From NCBI RefSeq assembly GCF_005222785.1, contig NZ_STGH01000003.1:682001-746000 (forward strand): a stretch of DNA of 64,000 bases, read 5' to 3'. The notes under the pieces were generated by a model. That model made no database searches and had not been told where the DNA came from. It saw only the letters and a list, made by a program, of their open reading frames with translations. Shown one piece after another: positions 15,483 to 24,275 of the stretch; positions within the stretch are counted from its first letter, which is position 1, and each line of letters opens with the position of its first letter. The DNA is from Rhodobacter sp. SY28-1. GTDB taxonomy: Bacteria > Pseudomonadota > Alphaproteobacteria > Rhodobacterales > Rhodobacteraceae. Position numbers and translations under genes: made by a program.

Positions 15483-17027
15483 TCAGTTCTTCGCGGCCGT
15501 CCGGAACCCGCCGATCATGCGGTCCAGAAGCGCGTTGAGGTACAACCCGTTCGCCAGATGCACCCGCAGCCCGGCGGTCGAGGGGTGGTGCGCCCACAAG
15601 GGGAACAGCGCCTGGGCAAAGGCCACCAGCGCGAAGGACAGGACCGCCAGCACGATCAGCGCCCATTCCAGCGGACCCGCTACCGGGACGGCGGGCAGGA
15701 AGGCACCCCAGACATGCTGGGCCACGACCTGGAAGCTGAAATAGGCCAGCGCCGCCGCCAGCGAGGCCGCAACGGTGCGCCGGGTCAGGGCTCCGGGCGC
15801 GGCATCGGCCAGGCCTTGCGCGATCAGGTAGGACACCCCGAAGATCAGTATGGTGCCAAGCGCCAGCGCCTGCGGCGACTTCTCGCCCATAAGCGCCGTG
15901 AAGGCTGCGGCGACCGCCACATACAAGGCCAGCGCCAGCGCAAAGGACCGCGCCACCGCCCACAGCCCGGGCACCGCCACGGGACCAGGCTTCCGGACCG
16001 CGTTCACCGCCTTGACCGCCCCGCCCGAGGACAGGAACGCGTGCGCCTTGTACAGCGAATGGGCAACGATGTGCAGCAAGGCCAGCGCCCAGAGACCCAG
16101 CCCGCATTGCAGCAGCATGAAGCCCATCTGCGCCACCGTGGACCAGGCCAGCGCCGTCTTCACCGCGCTTTGCGTCAGCATCACCAGCGCGCCGAACAGC
16201 GCGGTGAACCCGCCCAGCACCACCAGCGCCGCCATCGCGCCTGCACTGTGCTGCACCAGCCCCGCCAGCGTGATCAGCAGGACCCCGCCAGAGTTGATGA
16301 TCCCCGCGTGCAGCAGTGCCGAGACCGGCGTCGGGGCCTCCATCACCTCGGTCAGCCAGCCGTGCAACGGGAAGGCCGCCGTCTTCAGGACCGCAGCAAG
16401 GACGATCAGCGCGACCGCCCCCTGCCCCAGCGCACCCAAGCCCGGGACCTGGGTCAGGGCGGCGATCTCGACCGTGCCAAAGGCGGTCCACAAGAGGACT
16501 GACCCCGCGATCAGCGCCAGATCGCCCGCGCCCCAGACCCGGATGAACTTGGCCGCCGCCCGCTGCGCTTCGGGTCGGTCGGGGTAGAACAGCAGAAGCT
16601 GCCGCAGGACCAGACCCGTCGCGACGAAACCCGCCACCAGCACCGGCAGGCTTGCCGCCTGGATCAGCAGCAGGACCGAGGCCACCGCAATCAGCGTCAA
16701 ACAGTGAAAGCGCCCCTCCCGGTCCTCGCCGTCCAGATAGCGGCGGGCGTAGCGGACGACGACCCAGCCCACAAAGGCCACCAGCACCGCCATCGTCACG
16801 CTGACTGCATCCAGCCGCGCAACCGGCAAGCCAGCCACGTCCAGGGTCTGCGCGCCGGTCAACCAAAGCTGACCCACCCCCGCCAGTGCCAGCCCAAGGG
16901 CGGCATGCGCCGCTACTTCCGCCAGCCGCGGCAATCGTCCCGGGCGGCGCCCCGGGGTAAACGCCAATGGCAGGGCCGCAGCCAGCAAGAGCAGAGGGGA
17001 GAGGAAGGTCAGCGGCAGGTGCATCAT
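15483..17027 (-). CDS. dabB: Membrane subunit DabB (NuoL-like, proton-conducting)
   Basis: This 514-residue polytopic protein is built almost wholly of hydrophobic helices and belongs to the NuoL/MrpA antiporter-like family. Motifs typical of the family's proton channel are present: LLHAGIINSGGVLLI, the preceding TEVMEAPTPVSAL, and a LAWSTVAQMGFMLLQ block with the conserved helix after it. Paired with DabA, it would couple the cation gradient to CO2 hydration and bicarbonate accumulation. It is shorter than respiratory NuoL (about 600 residues) because the long C-terminal lateral helix is missing, as usual for DabB. It is the first gene of the operon, 99 bases from the divergent LysR gene. 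Confidence 0.9.
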   Translation of the reverse strand: MMHLPLTFLSPLLLLAAALPLAFTPGRRPGRLPRLAEVAAHAALGLALAGVGQLWLTGAQTLDVAGLPVARLDAVSVTMAVLVAFVGWVVVRYARRYLDGEDREGRFHCLTLIAVASVLLLIQAASLPVLVAGFVATGLVLRQLLLFYPDRPEAQRAAAKFIRVWGAGDLALIAGSVLLWTAFGTVEIAALTQVPGLGALGQGAVALIVLAAVLKTAAFPLHGWLTEVMEAPTPVSALLHAGIINSGGVLLITLAGLVQHSAGAMAALVVLGGFTALFGALVMLTQSAVKTALAWSTVAQMGFMLLQCGLGLWALALLHIVAHSLYKAHAFLSSGGAVKAVNAVRKPGPVAVPGLWAVARSFALALALYVAVAAAFTALMGEKSPQALALGTILIFGVSYLIAQGLADAAPGALTRRTVAASLAAALAYFSFQVVAQHVWGAFLPAVPVAGPLEWALIVLAVLSFALVAFAQALFPLWAHHPSTAGLRVHLANGLYLNALLDRMIGGFRTAAKN

Positions 17028-17093
17028 CGCAATCTCCGTGGTCTCGACGCTGCCAAGCGATCTAGCGCCTGCCTGTCATTTAGAAAATTACAT

Positions 17094-17106
17094 ATACTTT
17101 GCGTAT
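17094..17106. promoter_or_regulatory. Candidate LysR-type binding site
   Basis: The inverted repeat ATAC-TTTGC-GTAT, extended by T/A-rich flanks, fits the T-N11-A pattern of LysR operators. It lies in the 99-bp region between dabB and the LysR gene, 20 bases before the LysR start, where an autoregulatory and divergent-activation site is expected. Confidence 0.45.
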
Positions 17107-17126
17107 TCGTTCTATACAATGGAACT

Positions 17127-17999
17127 ATGGCTCCTCTGAACCTGCATCACCTGCGCCTGTTCCGTGCGGTCGCCAGCGATGGCACCCTGACCGGCGCTGC
17201 ACGGGGCCTGAACCTCTCGCAGTCGGCCCTCTCCACCCAGTTGAAGGCGCTTGAGGCATCGCTGGGGCAGGAGCTTTTCGAACGCCGCGGACGCGGGCTG
17301 GTCCTGACCGAAGCGGGCCGAATCGCGCTTGACCACGCCGAGGCGATCTTCCGCACCGCTGATGACCTGACGGCGACCTTGCGCGAAACCGGCCGGACCC
17401 GGCGGGCACTACGCGTGGGCGCGCTGGCCACCCTGTCGAGAAACTTCCAGTTGCAGTTCCTGCGCCCGCTGATCGGCCGGGCGGATGTCGAGGTGGTGCT
17501 GATCTCGGGCTCGCAAGAGGAACTTCTGCGCGGGCTGGAAGAGCTGGCGCTGGACGTGATCCTCACGAACGTCGCGCCCTCGCGCGATGCCACCAGTCAC
17601 TGGCTGGTCCACCGGCTGGACGAACAGCCCGTCAGCCTGGTCGGAACACCGGCACGCGTCGGGAAATCGACCCCCTCCCTGCCCGACCTGCTTGCCACGC
17701 AGCCCCTTGTCGTGCCCACCCGCTCCACTGGACTGCGCGCAGCCTTCGACGCCCTTGCCGCCCGGCTGCAGGTCACCCCGAACTACGCCGCCGAAGTGGA
17801 CGACATGGCGATGATCCGCCTTCTGGCCCGCGCCGATGCGGGGCTAGCGGTCATCCCCCCGATCGTCGTGCAGGACGAGCTTCAGTCAGGTGCGCTGGTC
17901 GAGGCCAGTCGGCTGGACGGTATCGTGGAAACCTTCTTCGCCGTCACCCGGGAACGGCGGTTCCCGAACCCGTTTCTGGCGGACGTCCTGCCCGGCTGA
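17127..17999 (+). CDS. LysR-family transcriptional regulator of the dab locus
   Basis: ATG 17127 starts the family-typical N-terminus MAPLNLHHLRLFRAVA. The winged helix-turn-helix spans residues 1-60 (GTLTGAARGLNLSQSALSTQLKALEASLGQELFERR as consecutive helices), followed by a periplasmic-binding-protein-like effector domain (about 90-290). The total of 290 residues is usual. It is divergent from dabBA with an inverted repeat between, so it probably controls the carbon-uptake pump in response to carbon status, as LysR regulators next to DAB operons do. A short hairpin (CACCTTG...CAAGGTG, 18003-18023) lies just behind the stop. Confidence 0.88.
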   Translation: MAPLNLHHLRLFRAVASDGTLTGAARGLNLSQSALSTQLKALEASLGQELFERRGRGLVLTEAGRIALDHAEAIFRTADDLTATLRETGRTRRALRVGALATLSRNFQLQFLRPLIGRADVEVVLISGSQEELLRGLEELALDVILTNVAPSRDATSHWLVHRLDEQPVSLVGTPARVGKSTPSLPDLLATQPLVVPTRSTGLRAAFDALAARLQVTPNYAAEVDDMAMIRLLARADAGLAVIPPIVVQDELQSGALVEASRLDGIVETFFAVTRERRFPNPFLADVLPG

Positions 18000-18095
18000 T
18001 GCCACCTTGGACGCTGCAAGGTGCGACCACTCGCCTGCCGGGCGCTGCCTGAAATCCCGCTTTACAGCGTGCGAGGCGTTTGCTTCCATCCTGGC

Positions 18096-19451
18096 ATGAC
18101 CCTGCCCTCCGAACTGGCCGCCTATCTCGACCACCACCCCGATACCCGCTTTGTCGATGCGGTGCTGTACGACCTTTGTGGCACGGCCATTGGCAAGCGC
18201 GTTCCCGTACGGGATGCGGCGAAGCTCTGGTCGGGCGGCGTGGCCTTCTGTGCGGGGATCACGACGCTTGACGCGCTTGGCGCTTGCTGGGACGTGAACG
18301 GGATCGGGTTCTCGGACGGCGACCCGGACGCGACCAGCTACCCCCTGCCCGGCACCGTGGTCCCTGTGCCCTGGGCCGAAGTGCCCACCGCGCAGGTCCA
18401 GATCGCTCCGGCCCCGCCGCCGGACGCCCCGCACTGGTGGTTCGACCCCCGCGCGATCCTTGCCTCGGTCGTTGCGCGCTTTGGCGAACTGGGCCTGAAA
18501 CCTGTCGTGGCAAACGAGCTGGAATTCTATTTCGTCGATCCCCGGCGCGACGACAGGGGCCGGATTTCCCCTGCCCAACCCGCCCGCCTTGGCCGTGCGC
18601 CCGAAGCGCCCCGCGTCCTTGCTTTCGACAAGCTGGACGAATGGGCCGGACTTCTGGCCGAGATCGACGCCGCCTGCCTTGTGCAGGGCGTGCCCGCAGG
18701 GGCCGCCACCGCCGAATACGGCGGCGCGCAGTTCGAGGTGAACCTCGGCCATCTCGACGATCCGGTGCTGGCCTGCGACCACGCGCTGATGCTGCGCCGC
18801 ATCGTCAAGGGCGTGGCCGCACGGCACGGGCTTGAGGCGACCTTCATGTCGAAGCCCTTTGCCGACCAGTCGGGCTCGGGCCTGCATGTCCACGCAAGCC
18901 TGGTGGACGATCAGGGTCGCAACGTGTTTGACGAGACGACGCCCGACGGCGACCGCCTGCTTGGCCACGCCATCGCCGGTCTGCAGGCCACGACCTATGA
19001 CGCCATCGCCTTCTTCGCCCCCAACCTGAACGCCTATCGCCGCTTTGCCCCGAACCAGTTCGTCCCCGTCAACACCTCCTGGGGCTACAACAACCGCTCG
19101 GTCTCGTTCCGCGTGCCGATGGGCGGCGGCCGCGCGCGACGCATCGAGCATCGCATCGCCGGGGCCGAGGCGAACCCCTATCTGGTGATGGCGGCGGTGC
19201 TGGCAGGCTTTCACCACGGGCTGTCGAACGTGCTTGAACCCACCCCGCCCTCGACCGGCAACGCGGGCGAGGAAGCCGACCCCGAAATGCCTCTGCGGCT
19301 CTGGTCTGCGCTGGACCGGCTGGAGCAGTCTGCCCTGATGGCCCGGTATTTCGGCCCCCGCTACCCTGCCGCCTATGCCGCGATCAAGCGCAGCGAGTTC
19401 GACGCCTTCATGGCCGAGGTCCTGCCGCGCGAATACGACTGGTATCTGTGA
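18096..19451 (+). CDS. Glutamine synthetase family protein (GlnA-like/PuuA-like)
   Basis: The 451-residue enzyme belongs to the glutamine synthetase fold, ligating an amine to the gamma-carboxylate of glutamate with ATP. Recognisable blocks are the N-terminal beta-grasp part, ELEFYFVDP with metal-binding glutamates, GSGLHVHASL, NAYRRFAPNQFVPVN, and the NRSVSFRVP...RIEHRIAGAEANPYLVMAAVLAG arginine region. It lacks the tyrosine adenylylation loop typical of GlnA. It is closest to the gamma-glutamylputrescine or polyamine ligases (PuuA-like), but the substrate cannot be set from context: it stands alone between the dab regulator and a tRNA. Start ATG 18096 fits the family; its Shine-Dalgarno is weak. 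Confidence 0.85.
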   Translation: MTLPSELAAYLDHHPDTRFVDAVLYDLCGTAIGKRVPVRDAAKLWSGGVAFCAGITTLDALGACWDVNGIGFSDGDPDATSYPLPGTVVPVPWAEVPTAQVQIAPAPPPDAPHWWFDPRAILASVVARFGELGLKPVVANELEFYFVDPRRDDRGRISPAQPARLGRAPEAPRVLAFDKLDEWAGLLAEIDAACLVQGVPAGAATAEYGGAQFEVNLGHLDDPVLACDHALMLRRIVKGVAARHGLEATFMSKPFADQSGSGLHVHASLVDDQGRNVFDETTPDGDRLLGHAIAGLQATTYDAIAFFAPNLNAYRRFAPNQFVPVNTSWGYNNRSVSFRVPMGGGRARRIEHRIAGAEANPYLVMAAVLAGFHHGLSNVLEPTPPSTGNAGEEADPEMPLRLWSALDRLEQSALMARYFGPRYPAAYAAIKRSEFDAFMAEVLPREYDWYL

Positions 19452-19533
19452 CCCCGGTGGCGGGCGATGTCACATCGCCGTCGCCGATTTGCCGCCTTGC
19501 CAACCCCGGGCAGGTTGGCTAAATCACCCTCAT

Positions 19534-19607
19534 GCGGGTGTAGCTCAATGGTAGAGCAGAAGCTTCCCAAGCTTACGACGAGGGTTCGATTCCCTTCACC
19601 CGCTCCA
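19534..19607 (+). tRNA. tRNA-Gly (anticodon CCC)
   Basis: A 74-nt cloverleaf is readable: acceptor GCGGGTG, D-arm GCTC/GAGC, anticodon loop TTCCCAA with anticodon CCC at 19566-19568, T-arm GAGGGTTCGATTCCCTT, acceptor CACCCGC, then TCCA with CCA encoded. The anticodon stem has one mismatch at its outer pair. It reads GGG glycine codons. Confidence 0.93.
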
Positions 19608-19678
19608 ACCTTGCATCGAAGGAATTGACATCGGTCCTGCCGCGGTTGACGCTTGCGTCACCATTGCCGGAGCCCACG

Positions 19679-19993
19679 ATGTCCCCTCGCCTTCTCCTCC
19701 TGCCGCTTCTCCTTCTTGTGCCCGCCTGCGTGTCCGAACCTTCGGGCCCGTCCGAACCCTATGCCTTCGTCGGCAGCTGGGATTGCGGGGTCGAGACCTT
19801 CACCTTCACCAGCACCACCTACAACAACGGCGATACAACCTACCCGATCCAGTCCGTGCGCCGCGACGGCCGCAACTACTCGCTCGGCTTTGCGAACGGC
19901 TATGTCATCGCTCTTGCAGCCGTTACCGAAACCGGGCTGACCTGGATCTCGGGCGCCTCGGGCGACCAGTTCAACTGCCGCCGCGTGAAGTAG
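19679..19993 (+). CDS. Small lipoprotein, function unknown
   Basis: The 104-residue protein has a lipoprotein signal peptide (MSPRLLLLPLLLLVPAC; lipobox VPAC, lipidated Cys17) and a short, beta-rich mature part containing FVGSWDCGVETFTFTSTTY and a second cysteine near the end. It resembles small C-type-lysozyme-inhibitor-like or uncharacterised lipoproteins, but no family can be asserted. ATG 19679 places the lipobox at the right distance. It is followed after 58 bases by the RidA-like gene on the same strand and may share its transcript. Confidence 0.7.
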   Translation: MSPRLLLLPLLLLVPACVSEPSGPSEPYAFVGSWDCGVETFTFTSTTYNNGDTTYPIQSVRRDGRNYSLGFANGYVIALAAVTETGLTWISGASGDQFNCRRVK

Positions 19994-20051
19994 CTTCCGT
20001 TCCGGCGCGGAACCGGCTAACCAGCCGCCCGACGCCAACAGGGAGACACCC

Positions 20052-20405
20052 ATGAACACCGACATCACCCGCTACGGCACCGGCCCCCGCATGTCCGAGG
20101 CCGTGGCCTACAACGGCATCCTCTGGGTTGCGGGCCAGCTGGGCCAGCCCAAGGGCGGCGTTGCCGACCAGACCCGTGAAGCCCTGGCCGAGGTCGACCG
20201 CATCCTCGCCGAAGCCGGGACCGACAAGACGCGCATCCTGTCCGTCCAGATCTGGCTTGCGGACATGGGCACCTTTGCCGAGATGAACTCGGTCTGGGAC
20301 ACCTGGGTCCCGCAGGGCCACACCCCGGCCCGCGCCACGGGTGAGGCGAAGCTGGCCACCCCCGACTACAAGGTCGAGATCATCGTGACCGCCGCGTTGA
20401 AGTAA
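20052..20405 (+). CDS. RidA/YjgF-family deaminase
   Basis: This 117-residue protein has the RidA fold, trimeric in characterised members, which hydrolyses reactive enamine/imine intermediates from PLP enzymes. Visible features are GILWVAGQLG, the IWLADMGTFAEMN helix and the PARATGEAKLATPDYKVEI C-terminal block carrying the conserved arginine. It belongs to the RidA-like subgroup rather than clearly to housekeeping ridA. GGGAGA lies just before ATG 20052. A bidirectional terminator follows at 20428-20462, ending this plus-strand block. Confidence 0.85.
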   Translation: MNTDITRYGTGPRMSEAVAYNGILWVAGQLGQPKGGVADQTREALAEVDRILAEAGTDKTRILSVQIWLADMGTFAEMNSVWDTWVPQGHTPARATGEAKLATPDYKVEIIVTAALK

Positions 20406-20427
20406 CTTCGGCCTGCAAGCTGTTGAT

Positions 20428-20462
20428 AAAAGGACCGGACGCCTCAGGCTCCGGTCCTTTTT
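20428..20462. terminator. Bidirectional rho-independent terminator
   Basis: A stem of AAAAGGACCGGA paired with TCCGGTCCTTTT encloses a short GC loop, with A-rich and T-rich flanks on both sides. It lies in the 59 bases between the converging RidA-like and pgi genes and would stop both transcripts. Confidence 0.85.
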
Positions 20463-20464
20463 CG

Positions 20465-22060
20465 TCAGCGCAGGAAGTCCACCAGCGCCGCCGTGGACCC
20501 GTCCTTGCCCGTCGTGTCGGCCTTGCCTTCCAGCACCGGCTGCAAGGCCAGCGCCAGCTCCTTGCCCAGCTCCACGCCCCACTGGTCGTAAGAGTTGATC
20601 CCAAGGATCACGCCTTCGACGAACACCCGGTGTTCATAAAGCGCGATGATCTGGCCCAGCACGAAGGGCGTCAGTTGCTCATAGGCCAGCACCGTCGACG
20701 GCCGGTTCCCCGGGAATACCCGATGCCGCGCCTGGCGTTCCAGCTCGGCCCCGGTCAGGCCCTTCTTCGCCATGATCGCCCGCGCTTCGTCCAGCGACCG
20801 ACCGCGGAGCAGCGCCTCGGCCTGCGCCAGGCAGTTCGACACCAGAAGCAGATGCTGATGCGCCAGGTCCGGCTCATAGCCCCGCTTCGCCACCAGGAAC
20901 TCGCAGGGAACCACCCGCGTCCCCTGATGGATCAACTGGTAGAACGCGTGCTGGCCGTTCGTTCCCGGCTCGCCCCAGACCACGGGGCCGGAGTTTGTGG
21001 TCAGGTCCGACCCATCCACCGCCACCCGCTTGCCGTTTGACTCCATCTCCAGCTGCTGCAGATATGCCGGAAGGCGGCTAAGCCGCTGATCGTAAGGCAG
21101 AACCGCCCGCGTGGCATGGCCGCAAAGCTGATTGTGCCAGATGCCGACCAGTGCCAGCATCATCGGCATATTCTGCGCAAACGGAGCCGTCAGGAAGTGC
21201 TGGTCCATCGCCCGGCCACCGGCCAGGAACTGATCGAACGCCTCCGGCCCCACCGCGATCATCAGAGACAGGCCGATCGGCCCCCACATCGAATAGCGCC
21301 CGCCAACCCAATCCTCGAACCCGAAAACCCGCGCCGGATCAATGCCATAGGCGGCAGTCTTGTCACCCGCCGTGCTGACTGCCACAAACTGCGCGGCAGG
21401 GTTCGCCACACGCCCAGACATCCACCGCTTCGCCGTATCGGCGTTGGTCATCGTCTCGATGGTGGTGAAGGTTTTCGAGGCCACGATCACCAAAGTCGTC
21501 GCCGGATCAAGGCTTCGCAGCACGTCGTGAATGTGCGCGCCATCCACGTTAGACACGAAATGGCAGCGCGGCCCGTCGGCAAACGGCGCCAGCGCCAGAT
21601 AGGCCATCGCCGGCCCAAGGTCCGACCCGCCGATCCCGATGTTCACCACATCGGTGATCTTGCCGCCCTGGCCCTTGAACGCACCCGACCGCACATCCCG
21701 TGCGAAAGCAGCACAGGTCGCCCGGATCCGGCGCACCTCGGGCAGCACGTCCTTGCCGTCGACCTTGATGACCTCCGCCTCGCCCGCCCGCAGCGCGACA
21801 TGCAGGACGGCCCGACCTTCCGTGTCGTTGATCTTCTCCCCCCCGAACATCGCGGCGCGCTTTTCGGACACGCCCGAGACCTCGGCAAGTTTCACCAGAG
21901 CCGCACGTGTCGCCGCGTCGATGTTGGTCTTGGAATAGTCGAACAGCAGCCCGTCGGCTCTGACCGAGAAATCGCCTGCCCGGCTTTCATGAAAGAGATC
22001 AAGAATTTGACGGCCCTTGTTCACGTCGTGAAGCCGCTGCAGATCTGCCCATTTCGTCAT
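20465..22060 (-). CDS. pgi: Glucose-6-phosphate isomerase
   Basis: Pgi interconverts glucose-6-phosphate and fructose-6-phosphate in the cytoplasm. The 531-residue sequence carries the family signatures [13 protein letters not shown] and the catalytic region near GMPNDAL-like [24 protein letters not shown], and [13 protein letters not shown] with the phosphate-binding loop. It is full length. It starts one base after pgl in the order zwf-pgl-pgi, the usual alphaproteobacterial arrangement that links sugar-phosphate entry to the Entner-Doudoroff and pentose-phosphate routes. Confidence 0.97.
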   Translation of the reverse strand: MTKWADLQRLHDVNKGRQILDLFHESRAGDFSVRADGLLFDYSKTNIDAATRAALVKLAEVSGVSEKRAAMFGGEKINDTEGRAVLHVALRAGEAEVIKVDGKDVLPEVRRIRATCAAFARDVRSGAFKGQGGKITDVVNIGIGGSDLGPAMAYLALAPFADGPRCHFVSNVDGAHIHDVLRSLDPATTLVIVASKTFTTIETMTNADTAKRWMSGRVANPAAQFVAVSTAGDKTAAYGIDPARVFGFEDWVGGRYSMWGPIGLSLMIAVGPEAFDQFLAGGRAMDQHFLTAPFAQNMPMMLALVGIWHNQLCGHATRAVLPYDQRLSRLPAYLQQLEMESNGKRVAVDGSDLTTNSGPVVWGEPGTNGQHAFYQLIHQGTRVVPCEFLVAKRGYEPDLAHQHLLLVSNCLAQAEALLRGRSLDEARAIMAKKGLTGAELERQARHRVFPGNRPSTVLAYEQLTPFVLGQIIALYEHRVFVEGVILGINSYDQWGVELGKELALALQPVLEGKADTTGKDGSTAALVDFLR

Positions 22061-22061
22061 G

Positions 22062-22733
22062 TCATTCCGCCCAATGCACGGTTGCGTTGTCCAGAACCGC
22101 CCGAACAGGCGCTTCCATCAGGGTCAGGGTTAGCGCTCGCTCCAGCGCGTCGCGCTTTTCCTGCCCAGTAATCAGGACATGGATGTTGAACGCCCCGCGC
22201 AGGACCGGGGCCGTCAACGTGATCCGGGGTTCCCCCGCCGCCTCGGCCCGCATCGGCAGCAGAAGCGGTGCGCTTGCCGACAGCGCCTCCTCCAGCCGGT
22301 CCGCGCCGGGGAAGAGGCTCGCCGTATGCATGTCGGCCCCCATGCCCAGAAGCAGGACCGAGATCGGCAGATGCGGCCGCAGCCCATCTTCCAGAGCCTC
22401 CAGCATTTCCTCCGGCTGCTCGGCCGGAGCATAGAGTGGCACAAGCCGCGCCTGCGCCGCACGACCGCGCAGAAGCCGCTCGCGCAAAAGCCGCGTGTTC
22501 GAGCGATCCGAGGATTCCGGCACCCAGCGTTCGTCGTTCAGAACGACCGCGACATTGGCCCAGTCGATGTCCACCCCTGACAGCGTGTCAAAGATCGGCC
22601 CCGGCGTGGTCCCGCCCGGCACCGAAAGGGTCGCCTTCCCTTCCCGCCGCAGGAAATCCGCCAGTTGTCCGGCGATGGTATTCGCCAGCCCAAGCATCAG
22701 GAATTCCCGGTCAGGATAGGTTTCCAGCTTCAT
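22062..22733 (-). CDS. pgl: 6-phosphogluconolactonase
   Basis: Pgl hydrolyses 6-phosphogluconolactone, the product of Zwf. The 223-residue protein is of the DevB/NagB-like type, with [16 protein letters not shown] at the phosphate-binding site, [10 protein letters not shown] and the [18 protein letters not shown] signature. It overlaps zwf by 4 bases (ATGA) and precedes pgi by one base, so the three are translationally coupled. No abnormal feature is visible. Confidence 0.95.
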   Translation of the reverse strand: MKLETYPDREFLMLGLANTIAGQLADFLRREGKATLSVPGGTTPGPIFDTLSGVDIDWANVAVVLNDERWVPESSDRSNTRLLRERLLRGRAAQARLVPLYAPAEQPEEMLEALEDGLRPHLPISVLLLGMGADMHTASLFPGADRLEEALSASAPLLLPMRAEAAGEPRITLTAPVLRGAFNIHVLITGQEKRDALERALTLTLMEAPVRAVLDNATVHWAE

Positions 22734-24181
22734 TCGCGTATCTCCCGCCAGCGCCGCCCGTCGCGGTGCATCAGCATCAACGCATCTTCGGGGCCCGAGG
22801 ATCCGGGGTCATAGGTCTGAGGCTTGTCGCCGCGGGCTTCCCAGCCCTGGATGATAGGGTCGGTCCAGGCCCAGGCGGCCTCGACTTCATCCCCGCGCAT
22901 GAACAGGGTCTGGTTGCCCCGGATCACGTCCATGATCAGGCGCTCATAGGCGTCGGGCACGTCCTCGGCATCGTCGATGGCATCGGCAAAGGACATGTCG
23001 AGCGGCACCTGCATCAGGCGCATGCCGCCCGGTCCCGGCTCCTTGATCATCACCATCAGGTTCATGCCTTCGTTCGGCTGCAGCCGGATCACCAGCACGT
23101 TCTCGTGCCAGCCCGACGCATCATCGAAGATGGCGTGTGGCGGCTGCTTGAAGGTGATGGCGATTTCGCTGGCCCGCGCCCGCAGCCGCTTGCCCGTCCG
23201 CAGGTAGAACGGCACCCCCTGCCAGCGCCAGTTGGAAATCTGCACCTTCAGCGCGATGTAGCTTTCCGTCCTCGAGGCCGGGTTCTCGGAATGGACGACG
23301 TAAGATTTCTCGCCTTTCCCCCCGCCATACTGTCCGCGCACGATATCTTCATGCGTGACCGGCTTCAGCGCGCGGATGACCTTCAGCTTTTCGTCCCGCA
23401 CCGCGTCAGGATCGAAATGGTATGGAGGCTCCATCGCGATCAAGCAAAGAAGCTGCATCAGGTGGTTCTGCACCATGTCCCGCATCGCGCCCGACTTGTC
23501 GTAATAGGCCCCGCGCCCGTCGACCCCCACCGTCTCGGCCACGGTGATCTGGACGTGGTCTATGTATTCGGCCTTCCACAGCGGCTCGAACAGGATATTG
23601 GCGAAGCGCACCGCCATCAGGTTCTGGACGGTTTCCTTCCCCAGATAATGGTCGATGCGATAGATCTGCGTCTCGTTGAAATGCTTGGCCAGCACCTCGT
23701 TCAGGGCCTTAGCACTCGCCAGGTCCCGCCCAAAGGGCTTTTCCACCACGATCCGGCTCCACGCATCCGCAATGCCGTTCTCGGACAGCCTTTGCGCAAT
23801 GTCACCGAACAGGCTGGGCGCGACCGAGAAATAGAAGGCCCGCACCACGTTCTCGCGCATCAGGGCCTTCAGTGCGGCCCAGCCATTCGTTCCGGTCGCA
23901 TCAATCGCGACATAGTGGATGCGCTCCAGGAACGCTTCGATCGCTGTCGCATCCTGCCGCGCCTTCGGGACGAACTCGGCAATCGCCTCACGCACCTGCT
24001 GGCGGAACGACTCGTCCGTCAGATCGGCCCGCGCCGCGCCGATGATCCGGCTCTCGGCCACCATCTGCCCGGCCATGAAGCGACGATAGAGCCCCGGCAG
24101 GATCTTGCGGCGGGCCAGATCGCCGGTCCCCCCGAAGATCACCAGATCGAAGACATCGACCGGAATGACACGCGAAACCAT
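22730..24181 (-). CDS. zwf: Glucose-6-phosphate 1-dehydrogenase
   Basis: Zwf oxidises glucose-6-phosphate with NADP(+), the first committed step of the Entner-Doudoroff and pentose-phosphate pathways. The dinucleotide-binding FGGTGDLARRKILPGLYR, active-site RIDHYLGKE and the phosphate-binding region LQVQISNWRW are present. ATG 24181 (MVSRVIPVDVF) is preferred because GGGAG lies 6 bases upstream, giving 483 residues as in other family members. It heads the zwf-pgl-pgi operon. A perfect 12-bp LacI-type palindrome, GTTAGCGCTAAC, lies 23-34 bases upstream of the start and suggests repression when sugar inducers are absent. Confidence 0.96.
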   Translation of the reverse strand: MVSRVIPVDVFDLVIFGGTGDLARRKILPGLYRRFMAGQMVAESRIIGAARADLTDESFRQQVREAIAEFVPKARQDATAIEAFLERIHYVAIDATGTNGWAALKALMRENVVRAFYFSVAPSLFGDIAQRLSENGIADAWSRIVVEKPFGRDLASAKALNEVLAKHFNETQIYRIDHYLGKETVQNLMAVRFANILFEPLWKAEYIDHVQITVAETVGVDGRGAYYDKSGAMRDMVQNHLMQLLCLIAMEPPYHFDPDAVRDEKLKVIRALKPVTHEDIVRGQYGGGKGEKSYVVHSENPASRTESYIALKVQISNWRWQGVPFYLRTGKRLRARASEIAITFKQPPHAIFDDASGWHENVLVIRLQPNEGMNLMVMIKEPGPGGMRLMQVPLDMSFADAIDDAEDVPDAYERLIMDVIRGNQTLFMRGDEVEAAWAWTDPIIQGWEARGDKPQTYDPGSSGPEDALMLMHRDGRRWREIRE

Positions 24182-24203
24182 GACCGTCTCCCAGGAAGGC
24201 GCT

Positions 24204-24215
24204 GTTAGCGCTAAC
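24204..24215. promoter_or_regulatory. LacI-family-type operator upstream of zwf
   Basis: GTTAGCGCTAAC is a perfect 12-bp palindrome with the central CG step common to LacI/GalR operators. Flanking bases (t...g) are similar to alphaproteobacterial gluconate and sugar operators. Its place in the zwf leader fits repression of zwf-pgl-pgi. No LacI regulator lies in this window. Confidence 0.6.
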
Positions 24216-24275
24216 GGCGCCGTCATACAGCCTGCATGCCCTTCTGTCTAGCATCGCTGAACCCGGGGGGGAACA

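Noticed and set aside
12585-18000. Long plus-strand open frames opposite the dab genes
   Set aside because: They are antisense to conserved membrane and enzyme proteins and consist of Arg/Pro/Gln-rich sequence without domains.
19534-19607. Integration site of the accessory element in tRNA-Gly
   Set aside because: The tRNA is intact and lies 11 kb from the element, with core metabolic genes between; no duplicated tRNA end was seen.
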